A stretch of 64,000 nucleotides of DNA from Opitutus sp. ER46 (GTDB taxonomy: Bacteria; Verrucomicrobiota; Verrucomicrobiia; Opitutales; Opitutaceae): positions 62,001-126,000 of the forward strand of contig NZ_QAYX01000024.1 of NCBI RefSeq assembly GCF_003054705.1, given 5' to 3'. Position 1 is the stretch's first letter, and each line of letters begins with the position of its first letter. A program made the position numbers and the translations under genes. Shown piece after piece: positions 52,214-60,050 of this stretch. The notes beneath the pieces were generated by a model. That model ran no database searches, was not told where the DNA came from, and saw nothing but the letters and a program-made list of their open reading frames with translations.

Positions 52214-54706
52214 TCAGCAGGTGTCCGCCAGCGAGTGCCAGCGCAGTGCCCGACGCAGCCGGAGGAGCGTGATCGGGCGCGTGAACTCGAGTTCCACCGT
52301 CCGGGCCTCATCGGGGTAGAGCTCGAAGTAGTTGTCGCTTGCGCGATGTGGCAGGCCCGGCACGTCGAACGCCAAGCGGTGCTGGAAAACCGGTGCGGTG
52401 AAGGTCAGTCGCGCCCGCCGGGCATCGATCAGTTCCGCCTGCACCCGCACGCGCGCCTTGGGCAGGTTCAGGAACCGCGGCGCCGCCAGGAACACGGTGT
52501 CCTCGCTCACGCGCTCCCCGCCAATCTCGAGCGCGATGCGCAGGTAGAGCGTGTCGCGGTCGTGGCGCGCCAGCGCCGCGTCGAGCGCGACCGTCCGCTG
52601 GAGCACGCTTTCTCCCGGGCGGAGCGCCACGCGGTGGCGGCCGTGCTGCACCACGCGGCCATCGAGATGGAAGAGATCCCACCGCAGCACGCCGGACGCC
52701 GGCTGCGGCGCGTCGTAAACGGTGTACAGGTGCACTTCGCGCGGGGGCGGCGGGCGGTAGTTGCCGATGCCCGGCGTGTCGTCGGCGGGCACGTGTGCCG
52801 TGACCAGCGCCGGCGCGAAGAACCGGCGTGCCACAAAGTGCAGCGCGCGCCACCGGCCGGTGTATTCGATCGAACTCCATGAGGCCACCGGCCAGCAGTC
52901 GTTGAGCTGCCAGTAAAGCGCGCCCATGCAGTGCGGCATCAGCCGCCGGTAGTGCTCGACCCCCGTCTGGATGCAGTACGCCTGGTTCAGTTGCGAAAGA
53001 TAGATGAGGTCGGCCTGCGTCCGCGGCAGTCGGTAGCGGCGGAACACGTAATCCAGGATCACCTGGTTGCCGCCGCGGTTCTTCTGGTGGTTCTCCATCG
53101 CCGGGCCGAACAGGTTGCCGGCTTCCGGCGCGCAGAACGTGGCCTGCGTCTCCGGCGAGCTGTAGCTCTGCATCCCGAACTCCGAGACGAAGCGGAACCG
53201 CCACTTCTCGTAGTCCTTCACTGGATGCCGGGCATGCCAGACGTCCCAGAAATGCGTGTCGCCGAGTTTCTCACCCGCGGCGTGGCCGTTGCCCGCTCCG
53301 TGGCCATTGCCGGTCCCCGGGCGGTGCGGCGACGATGGCCAGTACGCGGTGATCCCGTCCACGCGGTCCACCACCGTGGGCAGCGTCTGGTGAAACAGCG
53401 CGTCGTACGCGGCGCGGTGCGCGGGGTCCTGCAGGAGGTCGGTGTTGAGCCCCTCGATCTCGTTGTTGCCGCACCAGAGCGCGAGGCACGCGCGGTGCCG
53501 CAACCGCCGCACCTGCTGCTCCGCCTCCTCCTCGACGCTCTGGAGGAATGCGCGGTCGCCGGGATAGATCGAGCAGGCGAACATGAAATCCTGCCACACG
53601 AGCAGACCGAGTTCGTCGCACAGGTCGTAGAAGTCCTCGCTCTCGTAGATCCCGCCGCCCCACACGCGGATCATGTTCATGTGCGCCTCCGCCGCGCTGC
53701 GGAGGTCGCGCGCATACGCCTCCCGCGTCAGCCGCGTCACGAACGCGTCCGCTGGGATCCAGTTCGCGCCTTTGGCAAAGAGCGCCCGGCCGTTCACCCG
53801 AAACTGGAAGGTCTCGCCGGCGGCGTCGGCGTGCCGGTCGAGTTCGATCGTGCGCAGGCCCAGCCGGCGAATCCATGTGCCCAGCGCGTGGCCGTCGGCA
53901 TGCCGCACCTCCACCGCCAGGCTGTAGAGCGGCTGCGCCCCTTGGCCGTTGGGCCACCACAACTGCGGCTGCGCCACGCGCAGGCGCGTCCCCGTGCCTT
54001 CGGCCACGACGATGTTGCCGAGCTTCAGCCGGTGATGGCAGGTCACCGTCCGGTCCGCGCGCGCCAGTTCCGGCGTGAGATCGAGCGTCACCGAACCGTC
54101 GTCCGCGTGCTCCTGCGTCACCCGCACGTCGACGAGCCGGTTGCGCGTCCAGCCTTCCAGCCGGAGGCCCTTCCAGATGCCCGCGGTGACGAAACGGGGC
54201 CCCCAGTCCCAGCCAAATTGGCACGGCTGCTTGCGCACCACCTGGCTGCGGCCCACCGGGTCGTTGAACTCCCGCGGCTGATGCCCGCGCCGGTGCGTGC
54301 GGATGTAGCCCATCGCGCTCGCGAAGCGGATCGTGAGCCGGTTCCCCGTCGCGCGCAGGTGCGGCTTCACTCGCCAGCGGTGGCCGACGAACATGTTCTC
54401 CGTCCGGCCCACGCGGCGGCCGTTCAGCGTCACCGTCGCCACGGTGTCGAGCCCGTCGGCGGCGAGTTCGACGACCTCCTCCGTCAGCAGCGCCACGGGG
54501 ACGTCAAACTCCGCCGTGTACTCCCAGTCGTGCTCCTCGATCCACTGCAGCGCCGTTTCGTTCGCGCCCCAGAACGGGTCGGGGATGACGTCGTGGCGCC
54601 GCAGGTCGAGGTGCACGCAGCCCGGCACCACCGCGTCCCGCCAGGGACCGTCCGCCGTGGCGTCCCGGAACTGCCAGTTGGCAGAGTTGAGCGGGTGGTG
54701 GCGCAC
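52214..54706 (-). CDS. Cytoplasmic beta-mannosidase, GH2
   Basis: The product is 830 aa from a GTG at 54706, 15 nt after the GH130 stop. The frame extends upstream into GH130 but is a shadow there. The start 'NSANWQFRDA...WRDAVVPGCVHLDL' is the usual beta-mannosidase N-terminus. E416 in 'WCGNNEIEG' is the acid/base and E509 in 'FVSEFGMQSY' the nucleophile. There is no signal peptide. It hydrolyses terminal beta-mannose from imported oligosaccharides. It is flanked by GH130 and the GPH symporter. Confidence 0.9.
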   Translation of the reverse strand: MRHHPLNSANWQFRDATADGPWRDAVVPGCVHLDLRRHDVIPDPFWGANETALQWIEEHDWEYTAEFDVPVALLTEEVVELAADGLDTVATVTLNGRRVGRTENMFVGHRWRVKPHLRATGNRLTIRFASAMGYIRTHRRGHQPREFNDPVGRSQVVRKQPCQFGWDWGPRFVTAGIWKGLRLEGWTRNRLVDVRVTQEHADDGSVTLDLTPELARADRTVTCHHRLKLGNIVVAEGTGTRLRVAQPQLWWPNGQGAQPLYSLAVEVRHADGHALGTWIRRLGLRTIELDRHADAAGETFQFRVNGRALFAKGANWIPADAFVTRLTREAYARDLRSAAEAHMNMIRVWGGGIYESEDFYDLCDELGLLVWQDFMFACSIYPGDRAFLQSVEEEAEQQVRRLRHRACLALWCGNNEIEGLNTDLLQDPAHRAAYDALFHQTLPTVVDRVDGITAYWPSSPHRPGTGNGHGAGNGHAAGEKLGDTHFWDVWHARHPVKDYEKWRFRFVSEFGMQSYSSPETQATFCAPEAGNLFGPAMENHQKNRGGNQVILDYVFRRYRLPRTQADLIYLSQLNQAYCIQTGVEHYRRLMPHCMGALYWQLNDCWPVASWSSIEYTGRWRALHFVARRFFAPALVTAHVPADDTPGIGNYRPPPPREVHLYTVYDAPQPASGVLRWDLFHLDGRVVQHGRHRVALRPGESVLQRTVALDAALARHDRDTLYLRIALEIGGERVSEDTVFLAAPRFLNLPKARVRVQAELIDARRARLTFTAPVFQHRLAFDVPGLPHRASDNYFELYPDEARTVELEFTRPITLLRLRRALRWHSLADTC

Positions 54707-54720
54707 GGCGGCGAAGCGCG

Positions 54721-55710
54721 TCAGCGCTTGAGCGAATGATCCTTGATGAACTGGACGATCTCCTCGGCCTGGCAGAAGCACAGCGCGGAGAAGGTGTCCG
54801 CGGCGCCATAGTAGATCGCGATCCGGCCCGTCGCGGCATCGCACAGGCAGCCCACCGGGAAGCACACGCCCGGCACGAAGCCGGTCAGCTCGTACGGCGC
54901 CTCCGGGCAGAGGATGGCCTGGTCGGCCGAGGCGATGAGCTTCCACGGCTGCTCCAGGTCGAGGAGCATCGCGCTCATCGAATAGACGTAGCCGTTGCAG
55001 GTGTTCGTGACCGCGTGATAGAACAGCAGCCAGCCCTCGCTCGTCTCGATGGGCGACGGTCCGGCGCCGATCTTCATGCCCTGGAACCACGGCCAGCCGC
55101 GGCCGAAGATGTGCCGGTGCCTGCCCCAGTGGGTCAGGTCGGGCGACTCGCTGACGAAGATGTCGCCAAACGGCGTGTGCCCGGTGTCGGACGGCCGGGA
55201 GAGCATCAGGAACTTGCCGTTCACCTTGCGCGGGAAGAGCACGCCGTTGCGGTTGTACGGCAGGAACGCGTTCTCCAGCTGCTCGAAAGTCACGAAATCG
55301 GTCGTGCGCGCGAGGCCGATGGTCGGGCCGTGGTAGCCGTTGCACCAGGTAATGTAGTGCACGCCGTCGATCGGGGTGACGCGCGGGTCGTAGGCGTACT
55401 CGTGACGCCGGACCTCCGGGTCGTCGCATTTGAAGTCGATCGGCTTGGGCTCGAACGTGAACTTCAGCCCGTCTGGGCTGCGGCCAACGTGGAGGTGCGG
55501 CACCCGGTCCATGCCCTCGGTGCGAAAGACGCCGATGAACTCACCCTTCCATGGCACGACGGCGCTGTTGTAGATGCCGGTGACGCGCGGCAACGGCCGC
55601 CGACCGATCACCGGATTGGCGTCATAGCGCCACACGAGGTCCTGGTTCCCGGCAGGACGTGGCTGCCACGGAATGTTGGGAAGAGGAGATCCGACGATCT
55701 TGAGTTGCAT
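54721..55710 (-). CDS. GH130 beta-mannoside phosphorylase
   Basis: The 329-aa product is a five-bladed GH130 protein without signal peptide. Typical phrases are 'YNSAVVPWKGEFIGVFR', 'YDPRVTPIDGVHYITWCNGY', 'GDIFVSESPDLTHWG' and 'KIGAGPSPIETSEGWLLFYHAV'. Phosphorylases of this family turn beta-1,4-mannobiose, mannooligosaccharides or mannosylglucose into mannose-1-phosphate. Which one cannot be decided from the sequence alone. It is the first gene of the GH130-GH2-symporter-regulator operon, behind a cluster B box. Confidence 0.88.
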   Translation of the reverse strand: MQLKIVGSPLPNIPWQPRPAGNQDLVWRYDANPVIGRRPLPRVTGIYNSAVVPWKGEFIGVFRTEGMDRVPHLHVGRSPDGLKFTFEPKPIDFKCDDPEVRRHEYAYDPRVTPIDGVHYITWCNGYHGPTIGLARTTDFVTFEQLENAFLPYNRNGVLFPRKVNGKFLMLSRPSDTGHTPFGDIFVSESPDLTHWGRHRHIFGRGWPWFQGMKIGAGPSPIETSEGWLLFYHAVTNTCNGYVYSMSAMLLDLEQPWKLIASADQAILCPEAPYELTGFVPGVCFPVGCLCDAATGRIAIYYGAADTFSALCFCQAEEIVQFIKDHSLKR

Positions 55711-55780
55711 GGCGGTGAAGGATGGCGGGCTTCGATCCGCGGCGTGGAACGCGGGGGCAGGAGGGCGGGGAACAGCCTCA

Positions 55781-55834
55781 ACTCTACGGGTGGGCGCCGT
55801 CGTTGTTAATGAGTTCTATTGTTCGGGTCTTGAG
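55781..55834 (-). promoter_or_regulatory. Promoter and cluster B box of the GH130 operon
   Basis: On the minus strand CTCAAG-[7 nt]-CAATAGAACTCATT (55834-55808) ends on the first two T of the -35 TTAACA (55809-55804). A 17-bp spacer and the -10 TAGAGT (55786-55781) follow. The geometry is identical to the TonB receptor 3 promoter. The transcript would start about 60 nt before the ATG. Confidence 0.72.
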
Positions 55835-55972
55835 AGCGGGCGGCGGGAGCGACGGCGGGCGCCGCTCCCGGTGCGTTTCGACGCGGAAACCAGGCGTGTC
55901 GGGTGAATTAAGTCGGCGTCGGGCGCCGGTAGGGCTCGACTATCAGCGATGCTTAGCCGGCGCGTAGGCGGA

Positions 55973-57178
55973 CTACTTGGCGGGGGTGAGCCGGAAGAGC
56001 GCCACGTCGTGGGTGTCCACGCGCACCGTCAGCGGCTTGGTCGTGTCGCCCGCCGCCCGCTTGGCCCAAAGGTCGCGTACCTGATAGGGCCGGCGGTCGA
56101 GGGTCCAGAGACGTTCCCAATCGATGGTGAGGTCGGCCGGCGCGTTGCCGGTGTTGAGCGCGCAGACGGCCCAGTCGCCTTCACTCAGAGGCTTGATCCA
56201 GATCTCGATGGCGCGCGCCGGTTCGGCCAGCGCCCGGAAGCCCTGCTTGCCGAGTTTGTCCTGGTCGATGGCAATCACCTCACGGTCCGTGAGGATGGCC
56301 TGGATCTCCGGCTTCATGTGCCGGACGTCGTTTCCGGCCATGAGCGGCGCGGCCAGGATGCACCACAGCGAGAAGTGCGCGCGCGATTCGGCCATGCTCA
56401 GCCCGGCGTTGCCCACCTCGAGCATGTCGGGGTCGTTCCAATGCCCGGGACCGGCGTATTTGCCGATCCCGTCGGGCCCGATCGAATCCACCAGCGAGTA
56501 CTGGAGGTCGAGGATGCGCTTCCAGCCCATCTCCCAGCCTTTGCGGCCATCGTAGGAGTCGTAGATATCGCCGGATGTGCGCCAGAGGTGGCCGATGCCG
56601 GAGGCCCACTCCCAGGGCTTGTTCTGGCCCCATTCGCAGATGCTGAGGACCACGGGCCGGCCCGCGGTGTAGAGCGCGTCGCGGATCCGCGTGTAGGCGT
56701 CGCGCGCGTCGGCATTGCCGCGGTTGCACCAGTCGTACTTCAGGTAATCGATGCCCCACGCCGCGAAGGTGCGGGCGTCCTGGAACTCGTGTCCCCAGCT
56801 GCCGGGATAGTCGGCGCAGGTGCGCGGTCCGGCGCAGGAGTAGATGCCGAGCTTGAAACCGCGCTCGTGCAGGTAGTCCGCCAGCGCCTTCATGCCGCTG
56901 GGAAACTTGGCGGGGTCCGGCACGAGGTTGCCCTGCTCGTCGCGCTGCTTCTTCGACCAGGTGTCGTCGATCACGATGTACACGTAGCCGGCATCGCGCA
57001 TGCCGTTCGCCACCATCGTGTCGGCCGTCTGCTTGATCAGCGACTCGTGGATGTCGCTGGCGAACGTGTTCCAGGTGTTCCACCCCATCGGCGGGGTGAG
57101 GGCGAGATTCTCGAATTTCTGAGCCATCGCGGTGAGGGCGAGCGTGGAGGCAAGCAGGAGGGCGAGGGGCTTTCTCAT
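55973..57178 (-). CDS. Secreted alpha-galactosidase, GH27
   Basis: The product is 401 aa from the ATG at 57178, with a signal peptide (LALLLASTLALTAMAQ). GH27 motifs are present: PPMGWNTWNTF, 'YIVIDDTWSK', 'KLGIYSCAGPRTC', YLKYDWCN (nucleophile Asp), and 'WNDPDMLEVGN'. It should remove alpha-1,6-galactose side groups from galactomannan. Its start overlaps the GH1 stop by 4 bp, so it is translationally coupled as the third gene of the CE7-GH1-GH27 operon. Confidence 0.93.
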   Translation of the reverse strand: MRKPLALLLASTLALTAMAQKFENLALTPPMGWNTWNTFASDIHESLIKQTADTMVANGMRDAGYVYIVIDDTWSKKQRDEQGNLVPDPAKFPSGMKALADYLHERGFKLGIYSCAGPRTCADYPGSWGHEFQDARTFAAWGIDYLKYDWCNRGNADARDAYTRIRDALYTAGRPVVLSICEWGQNKPWEWASGIGHLWRTSGDIYDSYDGRKGWEMGWKRILDLQYSLVDSIGPDGIGKYAGPGHWNDPDMLEVGNAGLSMAESRAHFSLWCILAAPLMAGNDVRHMKPEIQAILTDREVIAIDQDKLGKQGFRALAEPARAIEIWIKPLSEGDWAVCALNTGNAPADLTIDWERLWTLDRRPYQVRDLWAKRAAGDTTKPLTVRVDTHDVALFRLTPAK

Positions 57179-58545
57179 GTGACGGGGAGGTTCGCGCCGC
57201 GGGCACGGATGGTTTCGCGGTACCACGCGTAGGAGTCCTTCGGCGTGCGTTTCTGGGTCTGGTAGTCGACGTGGATCAGGCCGAAGCGGTCCTTGTAGCC
57301 TTCCTTCCACTCAAAGTTGTCCAGGACCGACCAGTAGAAGTAGCCGGCGACCGGCACGCCGTCCTTGAGCGCCCGGCCGATCGTCGCGAGGTAACGTGCC
57401 ATGAAGTCGATCCGCTGCGGGTCGTGCACCTGGCCGTCGAGGTGAACGAAGTCCGTGTTGCAGAAGCCGTTTTCCGTGAAGACCACCGGTAGTCCGTAGC
57501 GCTCGTGCTGCATCCGCGCGGCCCAGTATGGAGCGGAGGGCGCGACGTTGAGCCACGAGAGCGTGCCGCGGGGATTGCCGATGCCCCAGCCGCCGGGCGC
57601 CTGCTCCGGTGTGCCGTCGGCCCGGGCGCGGACAAGCCAGCCCGAGTAGCAGTTGTAGCCCATGAAATCCAGCGGCTGCGCGATGAGCTTGAGATCGGCG
57701 TCGGTGAATGCCGGCACGTCGGCGCCGAACGCGCGCAAGCCCTCCTCGGGGTAGTGGCCCAGGTACACCGGGTCGCCCCACCAGGAGAGGTTCCACATCG
57801 AGCGATCGTGGCACGCGAAGTAGTCGCGCCGCGCCGCTTCGATGTCGGTCGCGCTCTCGGTGGCCGGGATGCGCTCCCGGCCGGTGAGCGCGAGCGAGAC
57901 CTTCACGCGATCGCGACAACCCGCCCGCAGCGCCTGCACCGCGGTGCCGTGCGCGAGCAGGAGATGATGCGCGCCCAGCAGGCACTCGCGGAAACTCAGC
58001 TTGAGCCCGGGCGCGTGCACCGCCTCCTGCAGCCCGAGCCCGATCGAGCAGGGCGGCTCGTTGAAGGTCATCCAGTGCTTCACGCGATCGCCCAGCCGCT
58101 GCGCGACGATCGTCGCGTAGGCGCCGAACCATTCCACGAACTCGCGGTTCAGAAAGCCGCCGCGCTGCTGCAGCGCCTGCGGCAGGTCCCAGTGGTAAAG
58201 CGTCACCCATGGCGTGATGCCGGCCGCCAGCAGCGCGTCGATCAGCCGGTCGTAAAACTCGAGGCCCTTCGCGTTCGCCGCGCCAGTGCCGTCGGGTATG
58301 ATGCGCGGCCAGGACAGCGACAGCCGGTACGCGCTGACGCCGAGGTCGCGCATCAGGGCGACGTCCTCGGCGTAGCGATGGTAATGGTCGCACGCCACGT
58401 CGCCCGTGTGGCCTTCGAAAATGTTGCCGGGCTGGTGCGTGTAGACGTCCCAGATGGACGGCGCGCGGCCGTCGAGCGCGGCGGCGCCTTCAATCTGGTA
58501 CGCGGCGGCGGCGACACCCCAGGTGAAATCAGCGGGGAAGTTCAT
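57175..58545 (-). CDS. Beta-glucosidase/beta-mannosidase, GH1
   Basis: The 456-aa product is of normal GH1 length, with no signal peptide. Key sites are E163 in TFNEPPC (acid/base), E358 in VFTENGF (nucleophile), the N-terminal FTWGVAAAAYQIEGA, and WSVLDNFEW. In this locus it may split cellobiose- or glucomannan-derived disaccharides. It starts 12 nt after the CE7 stop and overlaps the GH27 start. Confidence 0.92.
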   Translation of the reverse strand: MNFPADFTWGVAAAAYQIEGAAALDGRAPSIWDVYTHQPGNIFEGHTGDVACDHYHRYAEDVALMRDLGVSAYRLSLSWPRIIPDGTGAANAKGLEFYDRLIDALLAAGITPWVTLYHWDLPQALQQRGGFLNREFVEWFGAYATIVAQRLGDRVKHWMTFNEPPCSIGLGLQEAVHAPGLKLSFRECLLGAHHLLLAHGTAVQALRAGCRDRVKVSLALTGRERIPATESATDIEAARRDYFACHDRSMWNLSWWGDPVYLGHYPEEGLRAFGADVPAFTDADLKLIAQPLDFMGYNCYSGWLVRARADGTPEQAPGGWGIGNPRGTLSWLNVAPSAPYWAARMQHERYGLPVVFTENGFCNTDFVHLDGQVHDPQRIDFMARYLATIGRALKDGVPVAGYFYWSVLDNFEWKEGYKDRFGLIHVDYQTQKRTPKDSYAWYRETIRARGANLPVT

Positions 58546-58557
58546 GGGCGGGTCGGG

Positions 58558-59916
58558 TTACTTGAGGCCGAGGAAGGTCACGACGCGGTCCTGGTTTTCC
58601 GCGCCCTGCTCGGGCGTGTAGCTGTGCGCGAGTTCGAGGGTGAGGCCGAGTTTCTTGGGCGCGGTGATGACGTTGTACGCGGCGAACATCGAGGTCGGCG
58701 GGCACACGTCGTCGTTGTAGCCCCAGTTGTAGTAGCCCGGCACCTTCAGGCGGCGGGCGAAGTTCACCGTGTCGTAGTAGGCCGTCGTCGCGATCTTCGC
58801 GGGCGTGGCGTGCGGCGAGGGCGCGGGATAATTCCACTGCTGGAACGGCCGCGGCCAGCCGCCGGCGCGGCCGTGCAGGTCACCCGTTTGGTCACAACCG
58901 GCGGGGTGCGTGACCACGAGTGCCGTGACGCGCGGGTCGAGCGCGGCGGTGACGATCGAGAGCTGGCCGCCCTGGCTGGCGCCGGTCACCACGAGCGTGC
59001 GGCCGTCCCAGTTGTCGCGGGACGTGAGAAAGTCGTTCGCGCGGAGGCAGCTCAGGTAGACGCGGCGGTAGTAGTAGGATTCGCGGTCATCGAGATTGTA
59101 GAGCCAGTAGCCCTTCAGCGCGCTGCCGTAGAGCGAATCGTACACCTCCTTGGCCAGATTCACCGGGATGCCGTGGATGCCGATCTCGAGCGTGATCGCG
59201 CCCTGCGCGGCGGTGCCGGGATCGCCGGCGTACGGACGCACCCCCGCACCCGGGACGCGGAGCAGCGCCGGGTACTTCCCGGCTTTCTTCGGCTCGCAAT
59301 AGATGCCGTACACTCGCGCCTGGGGCGTCCAGCTCTCGCCCACGGTGCGGAAACTCACGTGGTACACGTTCACCGTGTCGGTGCAGGCCTCGGGCAGCAG
59401 CGTCATGCGCGCTTCGAGCGGGACCTTGGCGAGCGCTTCGCGACCCTGCGTCCAGAACGCGTCGAAGTCCTCCGGCTCCGTTTGCGTGGGCTTGATCTTC
59501 TCCGGCTCAAACGCCGCGGTCGCGACCCCGCGCCACGTGCGGCCCGCGATTTCGGCTTTCACCGTGCACCGCAGGAAGCCGGGCGCCTGCAACGTGCCGC
59601 CGTCGATCACCAGCCCCTCGGGCGGGACCGTGGCAGTCTTCTCCTCGGTCGGACGCGTCTCCTGCCCGGCGGTGTAGGTGATGGAGGCGCCCTCGATCGG
59701 CTCGTTGTCCGCAACCACGGTCACCTTGAACTTCGCGGTCTCGCCGAGGCGGTAGGTCCAGTCGCGATGGTCGGGGGCCACGCGCACCTGCACGGCGGCG
59801 ACGCGCAACTCGACGCCGGGCGGTACGGGCGTGATGGCCACCGGAGTGGCGGCGGGAAGGAGCGCGGGCAGGGCAAGCGCCACGATGCTCGCGAATAGCG
59901 GACGGGGGTTCTTCAT
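58558..59916 (-). CDS. Secreted carbohydrate acetylesterase, CE7-like
   Basis: The product is 452 aa from the ATG at 59916, with a signal peptide (FASIVALALPALLPAA). An N-terminal Ig-like region of ~120 residues precedes an alpha/beta-hydrolase domain of the acetyl-xylan-esterase (AXE1/CE7) type with S314 in GASQGG. The phrases 'YGIYCEPKKAGKYPALLRVPGAG' and 'HPAGCDQTGDLHGRAGGWP' are family-like. It should take acetyl groups from glucomannan or xylan. It is the first gene of the CE7-GH1-GH27 operon. Confidence 0.85.
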   Translation of the reverse strand: MKNPRPLFASIVALALPALLPAATPVAITPVPPGVELRVAAVQVRVAPDHRDWTYRLGETAKFKVTVVADNEPIEGASITYTAGQETRPTEEKTATVPPEGLVIDGGTLQAPGFLRCTVKAEIAGRTWRGVATAAFEPEKIKPTQTEPEDFDAFWTQGREALAKVPLEARMTLLPEACTDTVNVYHVSFRTVGESWTPQARVYGIYCEPKKAGKYPALLRVPGAGVRPYAGDPGTAAQGAITLEIGIHGIPVNLAKEVYDSLYGSALKGYWLYNLDDRESYYYRRVYLSCLRANDFLTSRDNWDGRTLVVTGASQGGQLSIVTAALDPRVTALVVTHPAGCDQTGDLHGRAGGWPRPFQQWNYPAPSPHATPAKIATTAYYDTVNFARRLKVPGYYNWGYNDDVCPPTSMFAAYNVITAPKKLGLTLELAHSYTPEQGAENQDRVVTFLGLK

Positions 59917-59940
59917 GGGCCGGGAGGGGAGGGGGCGCGG

Positions 59941-59994
59941 AGTTTAGCCCAATGCCGCCAGCGGCGGAATGAGCTTCGTTGTTACGCGATTAAG
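59941..59994 (-). promoter_or_regulatory. Promoter and cluster B box of the CE7 operon
   Basis: On the minus strand CTTAAT-[7 nt]-CAACGAAGCTCATT (59994-59968) ends on the first two T of a poor -35 TTCCGC (59969-59964). A 17-bp spacer and the -10 TAAACT (59946-59941) follow. The weak -35 fits a promoter that depends on an activator. Confidence 0.65.
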
Positions 59995-60050
59995 AAATCG
60001 CGTCGGCGATTTCTTCACCTTCACTCCGGCGGCGGTACAGCCGCCGCCGG
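59992..60050 (-). terminator. Two hairpins after the KaiC/PEP-synthase-like gene
   Basis: CCGGCGGCGG-TACAG-CCGCCGCCGG (60026-60050) and AAGAAATCGC-GTCG-GCGATTTCTT (59992-60015) are perfect 10-bp stems directly after the stop at 60051. They separate this gene from the mannan locus; the second touches the cluster B box. Confidence 0.75.

Noticed and set aside
54707-55429. An N-terminal extension of the GH2 gene into GH130
   Set aside because: The extension is Arg/Pro-rich shadow. The beta-mannosidase N-terminus begins right after the GTG at 54706.
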